DNA of 33,920 nt from Hofstenia miamia. Taxonomy: Eukaryota; Xenacoelomorpha; Acoela. The notes beneath the pieces were generated by a model. The model was not told the origin of the DNA. It saw nothing but the letters and a program-made list of their open reading frames with translations, and did no database searches. How positions within the stretch are numbered: the stretch's first letter is position 1; every line of letters starts with the position of its first letter. The translations under genes and the position numbers were made by a program. The DNA is taken from contig SCFE01000018.1 in NCBI GenBank assembly GCA_004352715.1, positions 2,177,023 to 2,210,942 on the forward strand, written 5' to 3'. Positions 19,962 through 31,271 of this stretch are shown in pieces.

Positions 19962-20270
19962 ATTCTTGCATTTCATTATTCGCCTCGTAAAAAAGTGGTT
20001 TTGGGTGAATGGGCTTCTCGAGAAGCAGAAAAGCGAATAAAAGAGCGTGAGGCAAAAGGCCAGCTGCTTATTGATATTGACTACCATCCTCGTGAACGTA
20101 TCGCTCCTTTTTTGCCACCAGCTCCAGGTCTTTACACGAGTGACGTTGCGTCTGATTACACTTATTATGACCGACCTCTTACCAGTTATCCTCCAGTTAT
20201 CCCGCCACAGATAATATCCGTTAAACCTCCTGAAATTTTAGGGGCATTTCCCGAAGATAATATCCGTTAA
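19962..20270 (+). CDS. NDUFB11: NADH dehydrogenase 1 beta subcomplex subunit 11 (ESSS), exon 2
   Basis: This exon encodes residues 94-195. It begins ILAFHYSPRKK, closing the membrane helix, then GEWASREAEKRIKEREAKG, which matches the human EWSRREAERLVKYREANG block that defines the family, then DYHPRERIAPFLPP. A Pro- and Tyr-rich tail of about 50 residues (APGLYTSDVASDYTYYDRPL and on) extends beyond where the 153-residue human protein ends. The last codons are affected by a 46-base tandem duplication: the first unit reads on into PEDNIR and TAA at 20270, whereas without it the frame would end PEHQRN and a TAG. The family core is untouched. A polyadenylation signal AATAAA lies at 20332. Confidence 0.9.
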   Translation: MLAFHYSPRKKVVLGEWASREAEKRIKEREAKGQLLIDIDYHPRERIAPFLPPAPGLYTSDVASDYTYYDRPLTSYPPVIPPQIISVKPPEILGAFPEDNIR

Positions 20271-20301
20271 ACCTCCTGAAATTTTAGGGGCATTTCCCGA
20301 A
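20211..20301 (+). repeat. 46-base tandem duplication at the NDUFB11 C-terminus
   Basis: Unit 1 is 20211-20256 and unit 2 is 20257-20301, identical over 45 bases, from ATAATATCCG to GCATTTCCCGAA. Forty-six is not a multiple of three, so the second unit is read in another frame and ends at the TAA at 20268-20270. Confidence 0.93.
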
Positions 20302-20331
20302 CATCAACGAAATTAGAGATTTCGAAATATT

Positions 20332-20337
20332 AATAAA
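20332..20337 (+). terminator. Polyadenylation signal of NDUFB11
   Basis: Canonical AATAAA about 60 bases past the stop codon, the expected distance for a short 3' UTR. The cleavage site itself cannot be read. Confidence 0.6.
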
Positions 20338-21177
20338 TCTTTCTACTACTATGTTAACCTTCATAGTTTATTAAAATACATTGATTTTTAGTTTTAGGTG
20401 ATTATTGTATTGATAATAGTTTATTTTGAAGTTTTAGTGCATCATTCACATGGTGCCTCCTAAGTGTTTTTCTTACTAGGGGTTTCAAATATAATAATGC
20501 TATGAAACTTTACAAAGAGAATTTTTAGACATCAAGTAGAGTTGTATGGGTATGTATATTTTTTAAGGTCTGGGGAAATTTCCCTTTTGAATTTTATGAA
20601 ATTTTGTATTTGCTTTCCTGAAGCGCAATTGAAAATAAAATGAGCTAGAAAAATTAAATTCGGTCTCAGAAAAAATTATCAACATTTCAGTACGAATACA
20701 TATGGTCGCCAAAGCAAGCCTGATAGCATTGATTTTTTGCTAGACGCTCTATGTGATGTGTGAGTGCTCTTAGTAAATGGCAATAGCATCATCTAAACAT
20801 ATTTTTTGTTTATAGCTCTAAGTTAGTAGTAGCTTTTGCAATTGTTTATAGGAAATGTAAACTTTAGTGTACTTACGTATAAACACAATCACTGTTAAGA
20901 TAATATTCAATTATATGATGCACGTAAAATTAGGTTGTTGTGCAAAAATCTTACACACGTTTATTTTCAAATACATGTCCAATTAAGAGCGACAACCAGA
21001 TATTAAGTGTTTCTCTTTGGTTCTATAGAAGCGGTTAATGACATATTTGTGCATTGCAAATTTTTTATTTTGTGTACACATAGTTTGGCAATTGATTCAT
21101 TGGGCCGAAAACTTATACATAGCTGTGCACAATCGTAGCATGCTATTAACTCTTTGAGACTTGGCGGTCAGAACTTC
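20338..21177. other. Intergenic, no gene recognised
   Basis: Single-copy AT-rich sequence between NDUFB11 and the second repeat block. No convincing frame, RNA gene or transposon end is seen. Confidence 0.5.
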
Positions 21178-21238
21178 TCAAATGTTTTTTATACAGAGCA
21201 CTAACTGCTGAATGGAAAAGAGAATTACAAGAGATGTA
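21178..21238 (-). pseudogene. Isolated 61-base fragment of the GPCR C-terminus
   Basis: This fragment matches 3951-4011 (and 24481-24541) with one difference, and encodes ISCNSLFHSAVSALYKKHL, the helix 8 region. The receptor's stop codon is lost: the frame reads on past KKHL into flanking sequence. It abuts the unnamed-family fragment at 21248, whereas in the intact copies those two sequences lie kilobases apart. Confidence 0.85.
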
Positions 21239-21247
21239 ATTGTAAGA

Positions 21248-21776
21248 TGCTACTTGATAAAGGCAATAAGCGAATTTGGAAACGAACATATTTAGGAAAT
21301 ATCTCGAAAAGTTATCCAACGAAATTGCTTTTTCGCTCATCCGCAAAACATACTTCTTTGGATGATAGGTGATGACGACAAGGAAGTGAGAATTGATGCA
21401 AAGGAAAGAATCATCCAGCATCATGGTAGTCAAATTCAACTACGGAAATTTAAACTACTCGAGTTGAATTGGAATGCTAGGCCCTATAAAGAAATTATTA
21501 ATTGGAATAATATTATTGGCACAATTCTTCTTTGGAAAAACATTTGATGAGTTGATGGCATTAAAAGTTCACGCCATAACGTCTCCATTTGTTTTTCCAC
21601 AATATCCGTGTCACACTGTTGGTGTGGAGCAAATGGGGCATTTGGTGATACATTCTTCAAATCCAAGAAAAGTTGTAATGCACGACACCATAACATTCTT
21701 CAAACTATTAATGGAAGAAATAAACGACAGTCGGTTGAAAGGAAGCACTACTACAAAATATGATTTTTATTTTTAA
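21248..21776 (+). pseudogene. Fragment of the unnamed multicopy protein family, copy 2
   Basis: This is the diverged relative of 229-558, extending further because there is no gap. It reads LIKAISEFGNE, QRNCFFAHPQN, ILLWMIGDDDKEVRIDAKER, FKLLELNWNARPYKEIINW, then after a frame change TFDELMALKVHAITSP, FPQYPCHTVGVEQMGHLVIH and SSNPRKVVMHDTITFF, ending at TAA. The PCHTxxVE block followed by an SRK-like segment is what I remember as the C-terminal part of this recurrent family. Compared with copy 1 it differs at roughly one base in ten, far more than the GPCR block. Frame breaks make it a pseudogene. From 21777 to 22139 I recognise nothing. Confidence 0.55.
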
Positions 21777-22139
21777 ATAAAACTACATCATTTTTTATAC
21801 TAAATCAACGGAGTTTTTTGGCCATCGAGCCAAATTTGTATAAAAAGTTTGTGCAGTTATTTGAAATTCACCCAAAAAATAGTGTACATCGCGCTTATCG
21901 CGCGTCACTAAGATGCACTTAAATGTAAAATTCTCCAAGTTTCTCACCACTCTCCTCGACAGGCATTTTTTAACCTAGGCAACCCGCAGGTAAAAATTGT
22001 CATTTCTTGCGCCAAACGTTAATGGGTTTTAGTGCTGTCCAAATATATGCTATTAACTGAATAGACACAAACACAAGTTTTCACCAATTTAGATCTCAAT
22101 CAGAAGAAAAAAATTATTTAAAAACAGACTGGAATGAGC

Positions 22140-23770
22140 AATTTTTAAATAATCTGGAAATTAATTATTTTTATACATTCGTTAAATATGAAATTTAAGG
22201 GACTGGCAATCATATGTGCAGTGATTTTATGTGCCTTGAAGAAATTTTGGAAGCCCCACTTGATTTGTTTAGCTTAAGTTTATTAATAGCTTTTAAAATG
22301 TCAAAACCTGTTGTAAATGGAAAGAAAATTCGGGTTGAAAAAATTTTCATACTTAATTATTGAACCATTCATTGTATTTTCCTAAATTAATAGAAGTCAA
22401 ATTTAATTCGTTAGAAATTTCATTGGCATCGCTGTGATGATTTTCTAGTTTTGATTTTTGATAGCATTAATACAATTGTATTTAGATTTCTTACTATTAG
22501 TGATCTCATGAATTTGTTTCNAAGCCTAATTTAATTCGTTAGAAATTTCATAGGTATCACTTTGATGATTTTCCAGTTTTGATTTTTGATAGCATTAATA
22601 GAATTGTATTTAGATTTGTTGCTATTACTCTCTCATGAATTTGTTTCCACTTTGACTTTTGATTTGGTAGATATAGACAGGCGTATTCATTTCTAATTTA
22701 TTCGTTGAACGCCTTGCGATTTGCAATATTTTCTAGACACTCCTAGCTTTTGTATATTTCTATGAGTTGAGGAAATTTTAAATATTTTATATGCGATATT
22801 TTTTCTACTAATCAATGTTTTACAAAATTCATTTATCCAAGGTTTACTATGTGTAGATATGTTTGAAATGCTATTATAATTTGATTTAATCATAATTTTC
22901 CTTTCTGGACTTAATTTATTTAGGTAAACTTTAAAAATTTCTAAAAAATGTATCAGCATTGTAGTTGCATCTGGGGCAGTATAACAGGTATTCAGTTTTT
23001 TGAAGAAATTGCCGATTTCAGATTGTTTATAGTTTCAGTGTTTTTTTTCACAAGCCCTTTATACAATTTCGGGCAATATTCGAAGATGATTCAGATTTAG
23101 AAAACTCAATAGATGTAATGTAGTGGTCAGAAAAAGAGCATTCGGGTGAGCCAAACCTCTAAGATGCACTATTTTTTTCGTCAAACAATGTAATCAATTA
23201 GTGTATTATTTGATAATGTGATTCTAGTCAGCAATGTTGCATTAGTTAACTTTAAGTTGAAAGCATTCAAGAGTAGGTCAATTTTGCACTGTTCATTAGG
23301 GTTAAAACAATTCCCATTCTCCAAGCAGTATTAAATCTTTCATCTCAGAACAAGCCAAAGATAATTCCTCTACTAATTGCTCTTGTTTGGACAGTAAGAT
23401 AGATTTAAAAAGCTTAAATTATTTCTACTTATAGACTTCCAAAATTTGATGTTAGATAGCTCCTAATATCATGTTTTGGATTAAATGACTTTGATATTTT
23501 AGAAATAGAACTCCACCACCTTTTGTTTTACCCAATGGTGTTCTGGATAGTCTGTTTCTCCTAAATACTGTATATTTCGTTATTAAAGAACCACATGCTA
23601 TCAAGATCGTCAATTTTTATCCAAGTTTCCGAAACAGCTAAAATATCGTCATTTTAAAAACTTGAAATTAATTGTTTATATTCAACATTTTTGCTGCCAG
23701 GATTGTGAAAGTTCAAATGGAAGTAGTTACCAGAATTCATCATTCCATTTAGCTTTTTAAAATAAAATTC
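22140..23770 (-). mobile_element. Decayed LINE ORF2 remnant, copy 2 (better preserved)
   Basis: From high to low coordinate on the minus strand there are five landmarks. DILAVSETWIKIDDLDS (the ETW motif of APE endonuclease) lies near 23640, and RRNRLSRTPLGKTKGGGVLF near 23550, reached through a frameshift. LACSEMKDLILLGE lies near 23340, then LIDYI near 23190 and a SDHYIT block (the catalytic SDH motif) near 23120. KPWINEFCKTLISRKNIAYK, typical of the endonuclease-RT linker, lies at 22693-22959, followed by the RT start (KxNKSSG-type) near 22250. The sequence is truncated within RT. The order proves a Jockey/CR1-like non-LTR element; frameshifts and stops show it is dead. Left of the single N at 22521 it differs from copy 1 by about 10 percent; to the right as far as about 23500 it is nearly identical. 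Confidence 0.8.
22394..22647. repeat. Direct repeat of ~126 bases across a single N at 22521
   Basis: Bases 22394-22520 and 22522-22647 are the same LINE segment at roughly 89 percent identity. The right one is identical to copy 1 (1809 onward) and the left one is the diverged version. The join therefore links two differently diverged sequences at a shared segment. Confidence 0.82.
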
Positions 23771-24465
23771 GGAGGTTAAAATCGAACCTGGATTTGTTTC
23801 AATACCTTACCCAGCAAATGAAAGGAAATATGTAATTGCAGTTTATTTTGTCTTTTTAGTGTTGATAACAATAGCAAAAACGTGATTGATTGAAAGAACA
23901 AAATTTTTACTATTGCTATGAATAGGTGACTTATTGACATGAAGCGTTGCAAAAGTAAATTGTATTCACAAGTGTTAAGAGTAGCACTGAGATATACAAA
24001 GGCAAATAGTATACTTTTTGATGTGAACATAAATTTACTTTTAGGGTTATTGTAAGTTTTCCATAGCCTCTCCGTTGAAAACAAACATATAATAATTCAC
24101 AAGACACATTTTTGGTATTTGCTAATGGAAGTTTTTTCATTAAAATATTAAAAACAATTTGTATTCAGTTTCATTACACATTTACATTGCCTGACATTGC
24201 ATTATATGCATTTACATTCTGACCAACTCATAGTTAATGAGTTCATTTTGTGCAATATATCTTCTGAAAATTACGATCAACCTACAAAATTCTTCGAGGA
24301 CCTCATTGAAACTATAATTCTCAGAATTTTTAAAATGATAGAATATTTCATCATTTAACCAACAAATGTAAATTGCTATGTCAGAAGAATACATAATCAT
24401 ATCAAAGTAACTTTTCTAATTTTCAGCAGTGTGCAAGGTAATTTTAAACAGAAATAAATGGTTAG
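23771..24465. other. Non-coding interval, LINE to GPCR copy 2
   Basis: This is the counterpart of 3231-3935. From 24100 on it is virtually identical to copy 1 and would be the GPCR 3' flank. The part 23536-24068 looks like the reliable version of the corrupted stretch in copy 1. The frames 23776-24084 and 23931-24140 are not supported as genes. Confidence 0.45.
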
Positions 24466-25046
24466 TTAACTTATCAAATGTTTTTTATACAGAGCACTCA
24501 CTGCTGAATGGAAAAGAGAATTACAAGAGATGTAGATTATTGGGTTGATTACAGATGATGCACCAACCATTTGTACAGAAGCTAAGTATATGGCTGAATC
24601 TGGAGTTAGGCCAAAATTTAAATTTAGGACATCGTTGAGTAGGTAGAATGTTGCAAATACAGCATTGGGGTAAGAGCAAATTATAAACTCTGCAACTAAG
24701 ATAATACAAATAGTTGTGGCCCTCTGCTGTGATTTTGAAATACCACTTTGCTTTTTTCTGGACTTGAAAATGACTTTCCAGATGATCACAGTGTACATTG
24801 AACCTATGGCTAATGTACATGCCACAAGAAACAGAATTAGTGTTGTAATCATTGCTAGCTTCCATTGAAGAGTCCAATAGGGTAGTTCAAATATACAATT
24901 GTTGTTTGTCCCGCCAACTGCTATGAATATATCGTACCATTGGCTGAGAAATCCAACAACATATGCTGTAGTTATTAGAACATTTAAGAGTAAATTTGGA
25001 GCTACTGAATGTTTTATAACGATGTGGATACATAACAGCAACGTAT
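24466..25046 (-). CDS. Class A (rhodopsin-like) GPCR, copy 2, exon 2 (TM4-TM7), frame-broken
   Basis: Same gene structure as copy 1: acceptor TTTAG above 25046, then the DRY completion, VAVMYPHRYKTFSSSK in one frame and LNVLITTAYVVGFLSQWYD (TM4) in another, continuing openly through TM5, TM6 (CSYP), TM7 (NPIIY) and helix 8 to TAA at 24466. Here the TM4 frame is open further upstream than in copy 1, so this copy is probably the cleaner sequence, but the one-base mismatch with the DRY frame remains. Coding differences from copy 1 are few: Ala for Ser in TM5 (LVACTL), a silent change in GGT, and the altered bases near 24970-24990. A translation start in the TM4 frame upstream of the exon would not be an ATG, so that frame alone is not a gene. 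Confidence 0.82.
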
Positions 25047-27116
25047 CTAAACACAATTATTTTAATTATATTATAGCAAAGCATCCATATATATTCTATA
25101 ATCTTTGGAAATTTTGTTTCTAAATTTGTAGGTATGTATTTTTATATGTATGCGATTTTAGTTAAGGATGCTGATGACACCCTATTTTTTTCAAATGAAT
25201 ATAATCAATTAATACATAACATCGAAAACTTGGAAAATTTACAATCAAAATCGAATAGCATTAAATATAGAAGAAACGCAATTTTGGTGTTATTAAATAT
25301 ATTCAACCATTATTTACAGCAATACACAGGAATACATGAAAATAAAATATTTATGAATTATCATTGACAGTATATTACAATTCGACGAGTTAAGTGCTTA
25401 AGAAAATGGTTTAAGGAATTAAAATAATATCGAAAATACAAAACTTCATATGCCAATTTAATAGAAAGTTATATTCATTAATACACATTTATATTATTTA
25501 CAAAGAGAAAAATATTGAATATTTTATTATAAATTATAATTAATTAGAAATGAAATGACAAGTTACACTTCTTAACTAAAAATTAGATATTTTGGATACA
25601 AAACTTTTGCCCTATTTTAACCTTTGACAAAATTAAAGTGAATTAAAACTGAGTCCGATTTGCATAACAGTATTAGAATGTACTATTTACAAATAACCAA
25701 ATATAATGTTTAAGATTTTTGAAGGTAAAACCAAGAGCCTTTGCTAGAAGTTTGCGAAGCTGAAAAAACTTTGTTCAAGTTTGACAATATAACATCTAGT
25801 TTAACTGAAATTCAAATTTTGGGAAGAATTTCCACGAAAATAGAGATATTTACTAACTAAAGAGTCCATTGTAGCCTAATTTTGACATAAAAACGAAATT
25901 TTGTTCTAACAAAATATTCGAGACTTTTTACCTTACAAGAACGTTTTTCATATATAAGCAAATTTTGTAATATGTTCTTGACCGAAAAAATATTTGACTT
26001 TACTGACTTTGCGCACTCTGTGCACGACTCCTATATCTAAAAAGGAAAATATAATTTTGTTTCAAAAATTTAAATCCTATGGATTAACAGTGCAAAATAA
26101 CACTTGGGAATAGAAAATAAAAAGTAAACTGAAAGTCATTTAAATTATTATAAATTCGGTTATCTCAATATCTCAATGTTAGAAGTCTCAATTCAAGGGA
26201 AAGTGTTTCTATATTTTTTATACATAAGATGTTCACATTACAGAGACTTGTTTTCCAGCTTGAGACTGATCATGATCATACATAATTTTTGTAATCGGAA
26301 ATTTACACATTGATTTTCTACATTCGCCATATAGATAATTATGGATACTGTAGAAAGTATAACTGCCAACTGATAATATTATATTATCATATCCAAGCCT
26401 CGTGATCCAGTGGTTTGCTACATAAAGTCGTTTAAAAGTTTACATTTATTTGGATTTTTTTCCAGTTGTCCAATTAGAATTTTATTGACTTTATAAAATG
26501 TAGATTATTTTAAATTGAATTCCACATTTGACAAATGACTTAGTACTAACATAGTTCTCTGCAATATAGGACTCGTGAAAATGTAAATATCTAATAGGTA
26601 GTTAACAAAATATTGAAATATGTACTTTTCTAAATTAACATTTTAAATATAAAACTTTTGAATAAACTCAAATATATTCAAATACATATGTAAAAATTGA
26701 AAACAACGGAATCATAGTGTTGCTTGAACATTACATACATTTTTAAATGTACTTTTCATTGGATCTTTGTTTTCTAAATTGGTGTATGTAGATGTTTATT
26801 AACTCACTATGCAAATGCAATGTTTAATATATTTTAGAAAGCATAACAGATTTCAATGGCTTTGCCTTAGATTTAGGATCGTAGAGCATAATACTCTGTA
26901 AGGGTGTTGCAGTATTATATTTTCTCAATTTCTGGTATTCAGGCCAGCTGAGAATGTTTAGCACGAAATGCTGATTGATTAATTAATGACATGCTCTGAA
27001 AGTTCTGGATTTTCCTTTAAAATACTATTTCATGAATATATGCTTCACTTGCAACATAATGCAAACATGGAAAGTGAGCTATTTTGATAGCACTGAAATC
27101 AAAAGGGCTTAGACTA

Positions 27117-27182
27117 AAGGGGTGCGGTAATTCCGCGGAATACTGCGGTATGTAGCGGTGCAGCATACCGTGGTAGCGATTT
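27117..27182. repeat. GC-rich CGG-iterated island, copy 2
   Basis: Identical by eye to the island at 6587-6652, including GGGGTGCGG and TTCCGCGGAATACTGCGG. Interpreted as a hAT-like terminus on the same weak grounds. Confidence 0.4.
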
Positions 27183-27728
27183 ACGAATGATCTATAATCC
27201 TAAAAAATAATTCAGAAATACGATGGCATAAAAATTATACAAATAACGTGTTTTGTTTAAAGATTTAAAATCTCGAAGTATATCTCAATACAATTTAAGA
27301 ATGTTTGCTTAAAGATTTGACATGCTTTAAGCATACGTTTAATGATTAATAAATAAAAATGCAAATATCATCTATAGTAACTACTTCATATTTTAAGTGA
27401 CGTAGACCTATTGTTTGGATATTCACAAAAAAATGTTATTTTCTTTTAGACACTAGATAAATTTTTCTAATAAAAGAAATTCATAAATATTGTAATGAAA
27501 TTCGTTTAAAACGTGTCAAAATTTTTTACTGAAACTGCAGTACTTCGCCTGTTAATTCAAGCAACACACCAAACGCGAAACATATAATAATTGCAAGTGC
27601 GCAGCACCTGACCAAGCCTACTTTTATTAAAAAACAGAAGTTTTAGTTGGATATTAATAATAAAAAAGTGTTCAGAAGAGCTTCCTTTATTCTTAAAAGT
27701 TACTTATCAGTGCTAGAGTAACTTTTGT

Positions 27729-28859
27729 ATTAACAAGCTGTAAAAATAGTAAAAAATATACAATTAATGGCATTATTAAAATTCAGAGTTATTTAAGGGC
27801 TCTATAAGAGTAGTTATAGTTGTGATTGGAAAATCCTTTTTTAGCTGGTATTTATAACAAACACTAGCACAATGTTGTAATAGATAAAAGAAAAGTTGAA
27901 GCATTCGGTCGTACATGTAAAATGCATATACAGTTTTAAATAATCGGAATATAAATGCAGTTGTTGTGGTTTCTCCTTCTTAAGGTTTTTTGCATGCAAA
28001 AAGCTAATTGCAATACTTCAGATGTGTTCAAACGGTTGCAAAACTGCCAGTAAAATTTTAAAAGCCCTTTTAATAATAAAATACATAGATATTAAGAAAA
28101 TTGATAAATCGTTGTCATTAATGTCAACAATAGCTATTATTCCACATAACATTAAAATACTATCAATTGCAATATCTTTATATAAGTTCCATGGAAGTCT
28201 AAGACAAAATATTTAAAATATACCACTTTAATTTATAAAATTAGTTTACAAAATTTAATCAAAATATACCCATGGCAGCAATAACTACCATTANATTAAC
28301 AAGCTGTAAAAATAGTAAAAAATATACAATTAATGGCATTATTAAAATTCAGAGTTATTTAAGGGCTCTATAAGAGTAGTTATAGTTGTGATTGGAAAAT
28401 CCTTTTTTAGCTGGTATTTATAACAAACACTAGCACAATGTTGTAATAGATAAAAGAAAAGTTGAAGCATTCGGTCGTACATGTAAAATGCATATACAGT
28501 TTTAAATAATCGGAATATAAATGCAGTTGTTGTGGTTTCTCCTTCTTAAGGTTTTTTGCATGCAAAAAGCTAATTGCAATACTTCAGATGTGTTCAAACG
28601 GTTGCAAAACTGCCAGTAAAATTTTAAAAGCCCTTTTAATAATAAAATACATAGATATTAAGAAAATTGATAAATCGTTGTCATTAATGTCAACAATAGC
28701 TATTATTCCACATAACATTAAAATACTATCAATTGCAATATCTTTATATAAGTTCCATGGAAGTCTAAGACAAAATATTTAAAATATACCACTTTAATTT
28801 ATAAAATTAGTTTACAAAATTTAATCAAAATATACCCATGGCAGCAATAACTACCATTA
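27729..28859. repeat. 565-base identical direct repeat across a single N at 28294
   Basis: Bases 27729-28293 and 28295-28859 are identical by eye. Copy 1 (from 7199) has the unit once. The single N at the join and the perfect identity point to an unmerged contig overlap. Confidence 0.9.
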
Positions 28860-29817
28860 ACATTGCTTTACCTGTGCTCTTTTGTAGCAGTTATTCATGA
28901 GGGGGAGGGGGGTGGCGTTTTGGTCCCCTTATGATCTCAGGAAACGGTACATACAATCAACACCAAATTTTCTGTGGAGATATTTTGATATGTCAGGAAT
29001 GTTTTGTTAGAAGCCATACGATAATTAATATGCAAATTATGCTCATATTAATTAGGTTAGAGATCATGTTTTCTCAATATTTCATTATTTTCACAAAATT
29101 TTAGAAATATTGCTAAATAGGAATCAAGAGAAAGGCCTATATTGAAAAGTAAACATAGAAAACTATGCATTGGTTTCAATTTATTGCCTTTACACTTACA
29201 AAATCGTTATTTTCGAAATTCTCAAAAAATTCAGCTTTTCATTGACTTGTTTTAAGTATCGCTATAACTTTGTAACCCTTGATCCTATCTGCATAATTTT
29301 TCTTTAAAAGTTGCAGAACAAGTTAAAGTAAAAATTCATAGAAGAATAGTTTATTAAAAAACGGTCTCTGAGTTATATCTAAAAATAGGTAGAGAGGGGG
29401 TGGGTCAAATCGGCCCTAGGTAAAATAGAGTAAACTGTTTCTTTTAATGTAGGCATACTGCATTAATTGCATGCAATAGTTCATTTTAACTTCCTTGATG
29501 TGGGAAAAAAATTTTCATCCCCTCCGTTATATTTAGCATAAGAGAGAAAGTCAAGGCTCGTGTAACATGTATAGTCTTGCTTCGAATATATATTTATTCT
29601 GTTTTTGCAGCTTGTTGCCATTGCCTTTTTTTGTACTTCATTAACATTATTTGAATTCATTGTAAATGACTACAATGCATGCTTGCATCTCATAGTTTTT
29701 AAAATTTTTAAAGAAATAATATTAGTACATAGTACATATACATATTGAAGTTATTTTATCTTAATTGTAATATATCAGCTATAAATGTGGCCACAGCAGA
29801 CACTTATGCAGAAATAT
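28860..29817. repeat. Dispersed ~1.3 kb repeat, copy 2, distal part
   Basis: Matches 7764-8721 with essentially no differences, including both G-rich spots and the TGTGGCCACAGCAG end about 40 bases from the exon 1 donor. With 27960-28859 it makes the full repeat. Confidence 0.75.
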
Positions 29818-29855
29818 ACTAAGAATATATTCATGTAAAAATTTACAAAATGTAC

Positions 29856-30238
29856 CGATCAAATGTAATTATGATTACGTGGAACCAAGAAGAACCAATA
29901 AAGCCCCACATTATATATGTGCTATAGATCAATCTACAGTAAAGTTCACCAAAGAAGCCATTTGGAATGGTGAATAGAGATTGGAAAACTGTCTTGTATA
30001 AAAAGAACAGCGATGTGGAGAGATCGGTGAAAGCAAGACTTGCAAACATTGTATTGTTTAAAGAGTTTTTAAGTTCAGCATTACTAAAGTAAACTATGAC
30101 TATGAACAAATTCAATATTATTGCAGTCAAGTTTTCAATTGCTGTAAGGGCAACAAGCGAAGTAGGAGGATTCTCTAAAAATACTTCTCCCGTTGCATTC
30201 TCCATTGCTTTTGCATAAAAATTTATTTGAAAATCCAA
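29856..30238 (-). CDS. Class A (rhodopsin-like) GPCR, copy 2, exon 1 (N-terminus to TM3)
   Basis: Predicted protein identical to copy 1 exon 1: ATG at 30238, Asn-Ala-Thr site, TM1, LAFTDL in TM2, the LYCRLIY disulfide Cys, and TM3 ending ITFDR, with donor GTACAT directly below 29856. No base difference was seen between the two exons, so this is either a very recent duplicate or the same locus assembled twice. Confidence 0.85.
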
Positions 30239-31097
30239 GTAGATTTAATATTTTTCTTCAATTGCTATTGGCTACAAAAATCAGCTTATTTTATTGGATA
30301 AAAAAATTCACCATTCATTGGAGAAGCTCTCTAAGGAAACACCATGGGTTATTGTGATGCCTTGAATATTAATATTACAGTACATCTCTTATGTTTATTT
30401 TTCATAAGAAAAAATTCTTTTGAAAAATTGAAATATAAATTTTGTTTTAATTTAACCATTTAAAGCTCCTGTTACTTACATGTATTAAATTTCCTATATT
30501 ATTACTGAATTAAATTTAAAAGTACATGCTGAAGTCTTAGATGGAACAATTGCTGACAGATTTTATTACGATAAACTCAAAGAAGAACTTGTATGACATT
30601 TATAAAGAATATTATTTTTCAAGTCCTAATATAACATAGTGTTTTGTTGAATATTTGAGAAGTTGGACAAAGAAGATACTGAAAATTGAATCATGATATC
30701 TTAAGATGTAAAGTAGTAACAGCTGGTGCTATTACGAAATGAGAAATGATGTCGGACCAAGAATTGATTCTTTGAAAGCTGTTCAAAAGCTTCTAAGATT
30801 TAAGGAGAACAAGATTCTTCGATTTTATGTGGAAACGTTGTTATACAGTTGATTTTAGACAATTTGAGGATGTCAAATTCGATACCATTTTTAATATTCG
30901 CGGAAACTGCATTTGTTGGAAAAAATTAAGCTTTTGTTCAAGTAAGAATTCTATCTAAAATAATTTGTTTTTTAAGACCGTGAAAGAAGAAAATGAAACT
31001 TATGTATATATTCTATAATAATACAAAAGTTATAAGTACTTTAATAAAACAAGCTGACAGCTGACTATAATTACTCCACATGTGTGCAAGCACACTA
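30239..31097. other. Upstream flank of GPCR copy 2, no gene recognised
   Basis: Nearly identical to 9143-10001. Three of the few differences (30826-30848: GATTTTATG, GGAAACG, TTATACAG) again equal the base to their left in copy 1. Confidence 0.4.
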
Positions 31098-31271
31098 TGT
31101 CGGACAGAAAAATGTCCTATGTAGAAAAAATCAAATAAATTGATTTTTATCCGAATTTAATCACTACATATAACTTTCAACTAGCCTTCTTGCATCAGAA
31201 TATAAAATCTTCTAAGAACACTTCATGTTTTGATGAGTAAATCGAATTTAAGTCGACATTTCAGTCCGACA
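31098..31271. mobile_element. 174-base element bounded by inverted repeats (MITE-like), copy 2
   Basis: Same length and same TGTCGGACAG / CAGTCCGACA ends as the element at 10002-10175. Confidence 0.5.

Larger units (their letters stand above)
25047..29855 (-). other. GPCR intron, copy 2
   Basis: Same splice sites as copy 1. It is 566 bases longer because of the 565-base repeat around the N at 28294. It holds the GC-rich island (27117-27182), the 70-base alternative segment (27221-27290), and the dispersed repeat (about 27960-29817). No gene is recognised inside; the plus-strand frames 25134-25367, 28022-28216 and 28588-28782 are unsupported. Confidence 0.8.

Noticed and set aside
24521-24877. 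118-codon frames on the minus strand overlapping GPCR exon 2 (also 3991-4347)
   Set aside because: Out-of-frame shadows of the receptor TM4-TM7 coding sequence.
24466-25056. Single-exon 196-residue receptor-like gene starting at 25056
   Set aside because: It has no ATG at that start and begins inside the intron acceptor; it is the TM4-TM7 part of the two-exon GPCR.
28022-28782. Tandem gene duplication at 28022 and 28588
   Set aside because: The units are perfectly identical, meet at a single N, and occur once in copy 1, so a contig overlap is the better explanation.
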